Positions 55,710 to 63,593 of a stretch of 64,000 nucleotides of DNA are shown here, piece after piece. Both the position numbers and the translations under genes were made by a program. Each line of letters begins with the position of its first letter. Positions within the stretch are counted from its first letter, which is position 1. This DNA comes from a bacterium (lineage in GTDB: Bacteria > Patescibacteriota > Saccharimonadia > Saccharimonadales > UBA4665). The stretch is from the NCBI GenBank assembly GCA_021846445.1, contig JAJZWY010000002.1, positions 41,420 to 105,419 on the forward strand, written 5' to 3'. A model generated the notes under the pieces. The model did no database searches. It had not been told where the DNA came from and worked only from the letters and a program-made list of their open reading frames with translations.

Positions 55710-56921
55710 TTATATTTCCACTGTTTCTAGGACTTTTTGGCTAGGAACATTAAGAAACAATAAGTTATTTAAATAACTTAAGAAAAATGAAGTCTTCATG
55801 CTATCTACAAAATGTTTAAAAATAGCAGTTTTAGAATCTAGGTTATGATATAGATTATATGACATATCTAGTAAATTAAAGGAAATAAAACTATTCCCCT
55901 GGAGATGTCCTAGATTAAAATTATCCGTCCAAAATTTTAGTTCATCTGAAAATCTTACATTCTTAAATATTGATCCAAGAAACTTAAAATCTTCCTTTTT
56001 AAGAATATCTGGATCGTAAATGTCAATTCTAGAAAAAAGAATATGATGAATTACTTCCCAGGATAGTTTTTGCCTAAAAAAATCAGAATAAACTTCCAAT
56101 TTGGAAGTGCTTGAATTAAAGAAAAATTGATTAAAATTAGCCAAAGGTAAATGATATTTAAGATAAGTTGAATAGAGATTAATTTCATAAAAAGAATTAA
56201 TAATCGATGAGTAATAAAAGACAGTTTTACCTTTTATGTATTGATCTTGACATGGAATAATAATTAAAGATCCAAGTTCTGGTATAGATAAACTAACTTT
56301 ATCTAGATTTTTGATCAAATCTTGGAGTGCCGTTCTCCATTTCTTGTTTAAATAGATTATCTCTAAGTCTGAATTTTTAAAATCTGAGGATTTAACAGAT
56401 TTGTAATTTGAATAAAATTTAGTGACGTAATTATCACCTTCAAAATAATTTATTCCTAGAACGATCAAACTTAAATTTTCTCTTTTTAGGAGAGATTCTA
56501 CAGTCCTATAATGAAGATTCTTAATTAACCTTTTGGGCGGGTTTTTAATTAAATAATTCTTAATAAATGATGGTTTAAGACGAATTAGGTCACTCATTTT
56601 TAATTCATCTGTAATAATTTTAAACCCATCAATTAACTTTGATTTTGCATTTACTTTCGAACCAGCTAAAGATCGTACCGATAGATAGAGTCTCCGATCA
56701 TCTTCTTTTAATTTATTGATTAACCCGTGATAAATTTCGATTGAGCTGGAATCAAAAGGGTCAAGACCTAGGTCAACTAATTTATCCTTTAGCTTAATAG
56801 CTAATTTATTGTGTAACCTGATATCTTCTCCGTTATGACCTGTCTTTTTTTCTAAATCAGTAATGAAGTGTTTTAAATCAATTAAATTTTTATTAAATAA
56901 TGATTCATAAAACTTATACAT
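55710..56921 (-). CDS. Hypothetical protein (403 aa)
   Basis: I do not recognise this protein. It is soluble, with no signal peptide or clear membrane helix, rich in Leu, Lys, Asn, Phe and Tyr. The N-terminal third is charged and helical (LKHFITDLEKKTGHNGEDI...); the middle has a strand-like segment SIPELGSLIIIPCQDQYI. It lies downstream of the sugar operon and upstream of the LOG-like gene. Upstream there is a TTGACT and TTAAAAT box pair but with short spacing. The length and coding quality make it a real gene. Confidence 0.75.
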   Translation of the reverse strand: MYKFYESLFNKNLIDLKHFITDLEKKTGHNGEDIRLHNKLAIKLKDKLVDLGLDPFDSSSIEIYHGLINKLKEDDRRLYLSVRSLAGSKVNAKSKLIDGFKIITDELKMSDLIRLKPSFIKNYLIKNPPKRLIKNLHYRTVESLLKRENLSLIVLGINYFEGDNYVTKFYSNYKSVKSSDFKNSDLEIIYLNKKWRTALQDLIKNLDKVSLSIPELGSLIIIPCQDQYIKGKTVFYYSSIINSFYEINLYSTYLKYHLPLANFNQFFFNSSTSKLEVYSDFFRQKLSWEVIHHILFSRIDIYDPDILKKEDFKFLGSIFKNVRFSDELKFWTDNFNLGHLQGNSFISFNLLDMSYNLYHNLDSKTAIFKHFVDSMKTSFFLSYLNNLLFLNVPSQKVLETVEI

Positions 56922-56966
56922 AATTTTTCTTTTTCAGCTTCATTTTAACATAAGTCTAGTCAAATA

Positions 56967-57971
56967 TTAATTGATACTTTTAGGATAATACCAATCAGGT
57001 GCATTTTTTAGGAAGTTGTCGAGTTGATATTCAGTTAATAAACCCGCTTGTGCTCCAACTCTTTGAACAACGTTCATTGAATTAATCGGAGCCCACATTA
57101 AGGCCTCCTCCGTACTCTTCCCCTTGATCAGTGCTGCCACAAATGTAGAAGCAAATGAATCACCGGCACCAGTACGATCAATTGGTGGTGCTGGATCAGG
57201 ATACAAGGGCATTTGTAGTCTTTTTGAACCATCGCTCAAATAGGCTCCATTAGGTCCATCGGTAATAACAACTATTTTAGGCCCAATTTGATGCAATTTA
57301 TCGAGTAAGTCGTTAATATCTTGGTGATTACCACCTCCAACCGTTACAGCCTCTTCTCGATTTAAAATTAGTACTTCACTACGATTATAAATCCTAGACA
57401 TCCTCTCTACCCCGAACTCCATCTGGAAGGTACCAGGTTGAAAAGCCAACTTAATTTCTGGATTCTGGTCTAACCAATCGCTAATCTGATCATGATAGTC
57501 CTTGCAATGCTCAGAAACTGATGATAAATATATCCATCTTGGTTTTTCTTTCTCTCTCAGATGTGGCCACTGATAATCATAGTCCTCATGTCTAATTAAG
57601 ATCGTTCGTTCTTCTTTATACCATAAGACATAATGATAATTACTTCTCTTGTCGTGATTAATTCGAACTAAATGGGTGTCTACACCGTTATTATGGAGTG
57701 CCTGAATCATATCTCGACCATGAGCATCTCCACCCACATTTGTAACATAAGCACTTCCTAGGCCTAGTTTGGCAAAAGCGACAGCTGCGTTCGAGGCGTT
57801 TCCGACAGCTTCAATTATTTCAGCATGGTCAAACGGAATTTTTGTCCCAAACTCCATAGCCAACAATCTTTTTTGATCATTTTCGATTATCTGGGCATTA
57901 TCGTCAATCAATTTTATAAATGCATCGGTTACTATATCTCCGACACTTATAACATCAAATTGTTCATTCAT
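56967..57971 (-). CDS. PfkB-family sugar kinase
   Basis: Ribokinase-fold kinase of 334 aa. The PfkB signature 2 DRTGAGDSFAS is intact with the catalytic Asp, and an N-terminal VGNASNAAVAFAKLG substrate segment is present. I use the ATG 57969-57971, preceded by a perfect AAGGAGG. It is last in the operon with fba, split transketolase, rpe, rpiB and gap, 15 bases after fba. The context suggests phosphorylation of a sugar or sugar phosphate entering that pathway, possibly fructose or fructose-6-phosphate; the substrate cannot be fixed from sequence. Confidence 0.88.
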   Translation of the reverse strand: MNEQFDVISVGDIVTDAFIKLIDDNAQIIENDQKRLLAMEFGTKIPFDHAEIIEAVGNASNAAVAFAKLGLGSAYVTNVGGDAHGRDMIQALHNNGVDTHLVRINHDKRSNYHYVLWYKEERTILIRHEDYDYQWPHLREKEKPRWIYLSSVSEHCKDYHDQISDWLDQNPEIKLAFQPGTFQMEFGVERMSRIYNRSEVLILNREEAVTVGGGNHQDINDLLDKLHQIGPKIVVITDGPNGAYLSDGSKRLQMPLYPDPAPPIDRTGAGDSFASTFVAALIKGKSTEEALMWAPINSMNVVQRVGAQAGLLTEYQLDNFLKNAPDWYYPKSIN

Positions 57972-57986
57972 TCCCACCTCCTTAAC

Positions 57987-58910
57987 CTAATTATTTGGCT
58001 TAATGGCTTTATTTGCTGAATTAAAGTCGTCTATTTTGCTTTCAACAACTTTTGTTAGGACATCTACAACATCCTTTGAAATCAACTTAGCTACAGAATA
58101 CTGATCAGGATGTTCCTTTAAAATCTTTTCCAAAGTAGTTCTATAGGCGTAACGCATATCAGAATTTATATTAACCTTCGAAACTCCAATCCGAACAGCT
58201 TCCCTAAAATAATGTCCCGGCGTATCACTGCCACCGTGTAAAGAAATATTAACATTGATTGCATCTCTAATTTTTTGGAGCAGATCTAAATCTAAAATTT
58301 TAGGAACTGGATATTTACCGTGCAGATTGCCAATAGCAGCAGCAAAAGTGTCAATTTTGGTAGCATCAACAAATTTCTTTGCTTCTTGTGGAGTTGAAAA
58401 TGTTTTTTTGATTTCATCATAATCTATATTCGTACTAAAAACATTCGATCCGCCACTGAAATAATGCGGTTCACTTTCAACAGAAGCACCAGTAAGTCTA
58501 GCATAATTGACAACTTCTTTAGTAGCATTAATTATCTGATCATCCGTTGCATCATGATTAGATTGAGAAATATCGATATGGATAAATTCAAACCCCGCCT
58601 CGATTCCTTTTTTAGCATCTTCAACACTAGGGCTATGATCTAAATTAATATATATTTCAACATTTTCCTCTCTTTTAAAGTTATCTACCATATCACGTAT
58701 ATTGTATAAACCAATGTCATCGACTTCACCTTGGCTGACTTCGACTAAAACTGGAGCATTTTTAGTTTTTGCAGCTCTAATGACGGCTTTAAGGGTAGCT
58801 TCATCATCTAAATTAAATGCACCAAAAGCCCAATGCTCTAATCTAGCCTGTTTCATTCTAAGTCTAGCGATTGCACAATTTCTTCTAATGTCTGGTAATG
58901 TTAATGGCAT
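57987..58910 (-). CDS. fba: Class II fructose-bisphosphate aldolase (variant)
   Basis: Zinc-dependent aldolase of 307 aa that cleaves fructose-1,6-bisphosphate, or joins triose phosphates. Metal and catalytic positions are seen: NLDH (catalytic Asp and zinc His), HIDIS, AIGNLHGKYP (zinc His) and SLHGGSD (zinc His), followed by KVNINSD for phosphate binding. The region normally reading ExELG..GG is VESEPHYFSGGS, unlike typical FbaA. It could therefore have a related substrate such as tagatose or another ketose. Lies between tktC and the pfkB-family gene. Confidence 0.85.
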   Translation of the reverse strand: MPLTLPDIRRNCAIARLRMKQARLEHWAFGAFNLDDEATLKAVIRAAKTKNAPVLVEVSQGEVDDIGLYNIRDMVDNFKREENVEIYINLDHSPSVEDAKKGIEAGFEFIHIDISQSNHDATDDQIINATKEVVNYARLTGASVESEPHYFSGGSNVFSTNIDYDEIKKTFSTPQEAKKFVDATKIDTFAAAIGNLHGKYPVPKILDLDLLQKIRDAINVNISLHGGSDTPGHYFREAVRIGVSKVNINSDMRYAYRTTLEKILKEHPDQYSVAKLISKDVVDVLTKVVESKIDDFNSANKAIKPNN

Positions 58911-58934
58911 GCTTCTATTATACTCCTCTTATGC

Positions 58935-59927
58935 TTAAAAAGATTTCAAAAAACTAAGTACCTGTTCTTTAATCCCCTGGCTATCTAATTTAAAAAATTT
59001 AATTAACTGATCAGGGCTACCCGATTCGCCAAACCGATCATAAATCCCCAACCTTTTCATCCTTACTGGATAATTTTCAGACAATACTTCGGCTACTGCG
59101 GATCCAAAGCCTCCGTTTACTTGAGCTTCTTCTATAGTAATCACCTTTCTGGTTTTCATCGCACTTTTTAAAATAGTTTGCTCATCCAAGGGCTTAATTG
59201 TTGGTAAATGAACCACTTCAGCATCAATACCCTCTTTATAAAGTAATTCTGATGCCAGCAAAGCCTGGGCACTCATCGTACCAGTCGCCATTAATGAAAT
59301 ATCCCCACCTTTAGTTAAAATATAGCCTTGACCAATTTGGAACGGTGTTTTTTCGGTAGTTATAATGGCAGTTTTTTCTCTTGCCAACCTAATATAATTA
59401 GGCTTAGGATCAGAAGACATTGCTAAAGTTATCTTTTCGGCCTCAACACTATCAGCTGGTGCAAAAACCTTCATATTGGGAAGAACTCGCATTAAAGCAA
59501 TATCCTCAAGCATTTGATGAGTTGCCCCATCGGGTCCAACACTAACTCCTGCATGTGATCCGACAATTTTTACAGGTCGATCATTTAAACAAATTGTTGT
59601 TCTAATCTGCTCCCAATTTCTACCGGGGCTAAAAGCAGCATAACTAGATACAAATGGTATTTTATTTAAAGCTGCAAGACCAGAACCTAGTGTAACTAAA
59701 TTTTGCTCTGCAACACCAATTTCAAAGAATCTTTCCGGAAATTGCTCCTTGAACAAATTCATTTGAGTAGATTCGGTTAAGTCGGCACAAGCAGCAACAA
59801 CATTATTGTTAATTAAACCAGCTTTTTTTAAACCACGTCCAAAACCAGCCCTTATTGGTTCATAGTTTAGAGGCTTAAGTAAGTCTACTAGATATAAATT
59901 TTGATTAAACTGCTCATTGATGCTCAC
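58935..59927 (-). CDS. Transketolase, C-terminal subunit
   Basis: Second half of a split transketolase, 330 aa. It carries the pyrimidine-binding domain (AACADLTESTQMNLFKEQFPERFFEIGVAEQNLV) and the C-terminal domain. The Glu in GVAEQN that activates thiamine diphosphate is present. It overlaps the N-terminal subunit gene by 14 bases and must assemble with it. It catalyses two-carbon transfers in the non-oxidative pentose-phosphate pathway. Confidence 0.92.
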   Translation of the reverse strand: MSINEQFNQNLYLVDLLKPLNYEPIRAGFGRGLKKAGLINNNVVAACADLTESTQMNLFKEQFPERFFEIGVAEQNLVTLGSGLAALNKIPFVSSYAAFSPGRNWEQIRTTICLNDRPVKIVGSHAGVSVGPDGATHQMLEDIALMRVLPNMKVFAPADSVEAEKITLAMSSDPKPNYIRLAREKTAIITTEKTPFQIGQGYILTKGGDISLMATGTMSAQALLASELLYKEGIDAEVVHLPTIKPLDEQTILKSAMKTRKVITIEEAQVNGGFGSAVAEVLSENYPVRMKRLGIYDRFGESGSPDQLIKFFKLDSQGIKEQVLSFLKSF

Positions 59928-60768
59928 TTTTAATTTTTCCTCCTAATGTTCTTAACTCCTTCAGAGCTAACTTAGCTTGTTCTGAATTTGGTGGTATCCC
60001 ATGCCAACGGAAATCCTTTTCCATGAAATCTACACCTTTACCTGGTATAGTGTGGGCAATAATAATGACTGGTTTTTCGACAATCGTTTGAGCCATATTA
60101 AGAGCATCAATAATTGCTTCTATATTATTCCCATCAATTTCAATGACATGCCAATTAAATGATTCCCATTTACGTCTCAATTCTTCAAGTGGCATAACTT
60201 CTTCTGTTGGTCCATCAATTTGAATATTATTCCGATCAAGTATTGCGGTAATTGAATTCAATTTATACTTTGGAATTAACATTGCTGCTTCCCAAATATT
60301 ACCTTCATCAATTTCACCGTCACCCATAACTACATAAATCCTTCTCCCATTCATCTTGTTTAGTCGAAGACCTAAAGCCATTCCAGCCGCTTGAGATAGC
60401 CCACAACCTAATGGTCCGGAGGTGTTTTCTAGTCCAGGAAGTCGAAGCCTTTCTGGATGACCCTGAAGTCTTGATCCAAATTGTCTTAGTGTTTTTAATT
60501 CTTCTTTTTTAAAATAGCCTGCCTCGGCCATTGCGGCGTATCTAACCGGAACACAGTGTCCATTACTAAGCAGTAAAATATCTCTTTCTTCCCAATCTGG
60601 ATTTTTAGGATCGTGATTTAAAATATCGAAATAAAGAACTGTAAATATGTCTGCAAGACCAAGTGGACCAGCTGAATGTCCACTTCCTGCATGAAGCAAC
60701 ATATCAATAATATCTTCACGGATTCGTGTAGCAATTAGTTCTAATTGTTCTATTGAGTATTTAGTCAT
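59914..60768 (-). CDS. Transketolase, N-terminal subunit
   Basis: First half of a split transketolase, 284 aa, binding the diphosphate of thiamine. The motif GDGEIDEGNIWEAAMLIPKYKLNSITAILDRNNIQ (GDG-x-NN) is intact, with HAGSGHSAGPLG near the N-terminus. The split form occurs in archaea and several bacteria, including CPR. Its start overlaps the rpe stop by 4 bases. Confidence 0.92.
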   Translation of the reverse strand: MTKYSIEQLELIATRIREDIIDMLLHAGSGHSAGPLGLADIFTVLYFDILNHDPKNPDWEERDILLLSNGHCVPVRYAAMAEAGYFKKEELKTLRQFGSRLQGHPERLRLPGLENTSGPLGCGLSQAAGMALGLRLNKMNGRRIYVVMGDGEIDEGNIWEAAMLIPKYKLNSITAILDRNNIQIDGPTEEVMPLEELRRKWESFNWHVIEIDGNNIEAIIDALNMAQTIVEKPVIIIAHTIPGKGVDFMEKDFRWHGIPPNSEQAKLALKELRTLGGKIKSEHQ

Positions 60769-61412
60769 TCTACCTCCTCCAATAGATTATTTAATTTCTG
60801 ATACTGCTCCTCTGGATTACGACTAAACTGAATGAAACTGCCAACATTGAAGACCCTTACACCTTGCTTAAATAATGACTTAATGTTGATATCGTTTATA
60901 CCACCGTCCCAACCAATCTCTATGTTGGGCAAAATGTTTCGAATTTTCTTAATTTTAGAAACATTTGTTAGATCTATCTGGCCACCTTGATAACCTAAAG
61001 ATCCGCCAAAGATTAGAAGATGATCAAAATTACTTATTATCTTTATTTTTTCAGAGTCAATTTCAGTTGATGGAAGAACTGCTATTCCAGATGGAATATT
61101 ATTAGTTTTAAGTTTTGAAAGAATTTTGGGAAAATCTAAGTTGCTCTCAATATGAAAGATAACTAGATTCGGTTTTAGGCTAATTAAGGAATCAAGATAG
61201 GGTTTTGGATCTTCAAGCATCAAATGATAGTCCACTCTTAGGTTATGAGGGATGGAAATTAAATCGATTGAAGGTGATTTTGTGGGAGCAAATGAACCAT
61301 CCATCAGATCAACATGAATTCTTGGAGCAAAAGCTTCAACCTGATCAATTTGTTTTTGAAAATCCTTTAAATCTTCGGCAGTAATAGTCGGACAGATTGA
61401 ATAATCTTTCAT
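60765..61412 (-). CDS. rpe: Ribulose-phosphate 3-epimerase (divergent)
   Basis: TIM-barrel epimerase of 215 aa interconverting ribulose- and xylulose-5-phosphate. The key residues are visible: HVDLMDGSF (His and Asp), DYHLM (His) and GWDGGIN (Asp). The usual VNPGFGGQ loop reads FGGSLGYQGGQ, and the N-terminal PSILSADF is CPTITAEDL, so this is a divergent member. The ATG overlaps the rpiB TGA. Position with tkt and rpiB supports the call. Confidence 0.82.
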   Translation of the reverse strand: MKDYSICPTITAEDLKDFQKQIDQVEAFAPRIHVDLMDGSFAPTKSPSIDLISIPHNLRVDYHLMLEDPKPYLDSLISLKPNLVIFHIESNLDFPKILSKLKTNNIPSGIAVLPSTEIDSEKIKIISNFDHLLIFGGSLGYQGGQIDLTNVSKIKKIRNILPNIEIGWDGGINDINIKSLFKQGVRVFNVGSFIQFSRNPEEQYQKLNNLLEEVE

Positions 61413-61855
61413 GATCCAAATTGATCCAATTCATTAATTCTTCGGATGAATCGAGGAGCTTTACTAAACTCTGAACTAAGCCAAACAGTCAATATTGTCT
61501 TGGCCTGTTTTAGAGATGTTTGCTTAGAGCTAAAACAAAGTACATTAGCATTATCGTCGTTTCTAGAATCAATTGCCTCTGACGTATTCCAGCAAAGTGA
61601 TGCTCTAATATTCTTAAATCTGTTGGCTGCCATTGCCATACCTTGGCCACTTCCGCAAATAAAAACACCCACTGAATCTTTGTCGTTTAATATTTTATTT
61701 ATTGCTCTAAAAGCATAGTTCGGAAAATCGTCATTTTTGTCATAGTCCTGATTACCTACGTCAATTGGACTATATTCCCCAAACTTTCCAATATAATCAA
61801 TCAACTGATCTTTTAAATAATAGCCATTATGATCTGCGGCAAAATAAATGTTCAT
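61409..61855 (-). CDS. rpiB: Ribose-5-phosphate isomerase B
   Basis: LacAB/RpiB-family isomerase of 148 aa linking ribulose- and ribose-5-phosphate. AADHNGYYLKD at the N-terminus, the catalytic Cys in GVFICGSGQGMAMAANR, and SRNDDNANVL are typical. Five bases separate it from gap. Together with rpe and tkt it makes a complete non-oxidative pentose branch except for transaldolase. Confidence 0.93.
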   Translation of the reverse strand: MNIYFAADHNGYYLKDQLIDYIGKFGEYSPIDVGNQDYDKNDDFPNYAFRAINKILNDKDSVGVFICGSGQGMAMAANRFKNIRASLCWNTSEAIDSRNDDNANVLCFSSKQTSLKQAKTILTVWLSSEFSKAPRFIRRINELDQFGS

Positions 61856-61860
61856 TTTTG

Positions 61861-62886
61861 TTAAGCCCTAACAAGAGTTCTACCTAAATCAGCAGTGACT
61901 TCAACCAGCCTATTACTGTAACCCCATTCGTTGTCATACCACGCTACAACTTTAAGTAAATTCCCGGAAATAACTGACGTTAGCTTAAGGTCTACAATTG
62001 CCGAATGACTGTTGCCAATAAAATCGCTACTTACCAATTCCTGCTCACTAACATCCAATATACCTAAGTAATACGGTTCTTTGGCAGCTCGTCTAAATGC
62101 TTCATTAACTTCATCGACAGTTACATCTCTTTTGGTCAAAATAACAAAATCTGCCAATGAGACAACGATAGTAGGGACACGTACTTCAAACCCCCCAAAT
62201 TTATTCTCCAAAACAGGGAAGGCCTTAGTTGCTGCTATCGATGCTCCAGTTGTCGTTGGAGTTATATTTACTGCTCCAGCACGATCTTCTCTCAAATTTT
62301 TCCCGGGTCCATCCTGAAGATGTTGTGAAGCTGTATAGCTATGTACAGTAGTCATCATCATCTTTTCAATACCAAAGTTTGATTCAATCACTTTTGCAAC
62401 AGGAGTTATACAGTTAGTGGTGCACGAAGCATTGCTATAAATTTTGTAATCTTCCTTTAATCTTTGATCATTTACACCTAAAACAATAGTTGGAGCACTA
62501 TCAGGATTTTCTCCTTTTAGTGGAGCTGATATAACTACTTTTTTAGCACCTGCCTTAATATGAACATCAGCTTTATCTGGATCCACAAAAAAACCTGTCG
62601 ATTCAATAACGACATCAATATCTAAATCTTTCCAAGGTAAGTTGATGGGGTCCTTTTCGGCATAAACTCGAATTGGCCGTTGATCAACTATAATATTATC
62701 CTGATCATAACTTACTTCCTTGTCGTAAGTTCCATAAGTCGAATCATGCTTTAGGAGATAGGCAAGAGTTTGAGTATCACTCAGATCATTTATTGCAACT
62801 ATCTCTAGATCACTTCTATTAAACGCGATCTTAAATGCATTTCTTCCAATTCGACCAAATCCGTTAATAGCTACCTTTGTGTTCAT
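61861..62886 (-). CDS. gap: Glyceraldehyde-3-phosphate dehydrogenase
   Basis: Glycolytic NAD-linked dehydrogenase of 341 aa. NGFGRIGRNAFK at the N-terminus, the active-site SNASCTTNCITPVAK with the catalytic Cys, and WYDNEWGYSNRLV at the C-terminus are intact. AAGGA precedes the ATG. It is first in the carbon operon gap-rpiB-rpe-tktN-tktC-fba-pfkB. Confidence 0.97.
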   Translation of the reverse strand: MNTKVAINGFGRIGRNAFKIAFNRSDLEIVAINDLSDTQTLAYLLKHDSTYGTYDKEVSYDQDNIIVDQRPIRVYAEKDPINLPWKDLDIDVVIESTGFFVDPDKADVHIKAGAKKVVISAPLKGENPDSAPTIVLGVNDQRLKEDYKIYSNASCTTNCITPVAKVIESNFGIEKMMMTTVHSYTASQHLQDGPGKNLREDRAGAVNITPTTTGASIAATKAFPVLENKFGGFEVRVPTIVVSLADFVILTKRDVTVDEVNEAFRRAAKEPYYLGILDVSEQELVSSDFIGNSHSAIVDLKLTSVISGNLLKVVAWYDNEWGYSNRLVEVTADLGRTLVRA

Positions 62887-62924
62887 TAAAATTCCTTTTT
62901 TAGATTTATTTGTTAGATATCTCT

Positions 62925-62953
62925 ATTTTAAATCTTGGAATTGATAAACACAA
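62925..62953 (-). promoter_or_regulatory. Promoter of the gap carbon operon
   Basis: Minus-strand TTGTGT (62948-62953), 17-base spacer, TAAAAT (62925-62930), with a leader of about 30 bases and AAGGAATT before the gap ATG. Confidence 0.5.
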
Positions 62954-62963
62954 GCGTGATAAC

Positions 62964-63494
62964 TTAATTAGCTTGGTATCTTTGAATACACTCTGCAATT
63001 ATTTGCTTTGCTTTTTCTTCGTCTTCCCAACCTTTTACAATTGTACTCCCGGGCTTTTTTAAATCTTTATAATGTTTAAAATGTTCTTCGATTTGAAGTT
63101 TTAGTTGATCGGATAAATCATTGAGACTATTAATGCTATCCCCGTTATTTCGGTTATCATTAGGTACACAAACAATTTTATAATCATTCTGGTTATCATC
63201 TTCGAAATTTAATAATCCAATAATCTTTGCTTCTAACCAAATTCCAGTAGGCAATGATTCATCACAAATTACCAATGTATCTAGTTCATCTCCATCCTCA
63301 TCTATAGTTTGAGGTATAAAACCATAATTAACTGGCTTAGGATAAATGCTTGGTTCAACCCTATCTAGCCTAAAGGCTGCCCTTTTCGGATCCCATTCTA
63401 TTTTTAAATTGCTTCCTTTACTAATCTCAATAACTGTATTGATAAATCCTTCTTGATAGTTTCCTGGATCAAGTACTTGATTAAAATCTGCCAT
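62964..63494 (-). CDS. ppa: Inorganic pyrophosphatase
   Basis: Soluble family I pyrophosphatase of 176 aa. The metal-binding signature DGDELDTLV and YGFIPQT are present, along with GSTIVKGWEDEEKAKQII at the C-terminus. AAGGAG lies 6 bases before the ATG. Pulls biosynthetic reactions forward by removing pyrophosphate, including that of galU. Confidence 0.94.
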   Translation of the reverse strand: MADFNQVLDPGNYQEGFINTVIEISKGSNLKIEWDPKRAAFRLDRVEPSIYPKPVNYGFIPQTIDEDGDELDTLVICDESLPTGIWLEAKIIGLLNFEDDNQNDYKIVCVPNDNRNNGDSINSLNDLSDQLKLQIEEHFKHYKDLKKPGSTIVKGWEDEEKAKQIIAECIQRYQAN

Positions 63495-63534
63495 ATATCT
63501 CCTTATTTTGTGCTACCTTTTTTAATAATATATC

Positions 63535-63583
63535 ATTATACAGGAACTATTGTAATTACTAAGCTCTAAAATTGTTCTATAAT
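63535..63583. promoter_or_regulatory. Divergent promoters of ppa and the reductase-like gene
   Basis: For ppa (minus) TATAAT at 63535-63540 with TTAGTA 16 bases upstream. For the plus-strand gene TATAAT at 63578-63583, 10 bases before its ATG, with a weak TTACTA 16 bases upstream and no ribosome site. The ppa mRNA would have a leader of about 35 bases with a good ribosome site, the other none. Confidence 0.4.
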
Positions 63584-63593
63584 TATACTTAAA

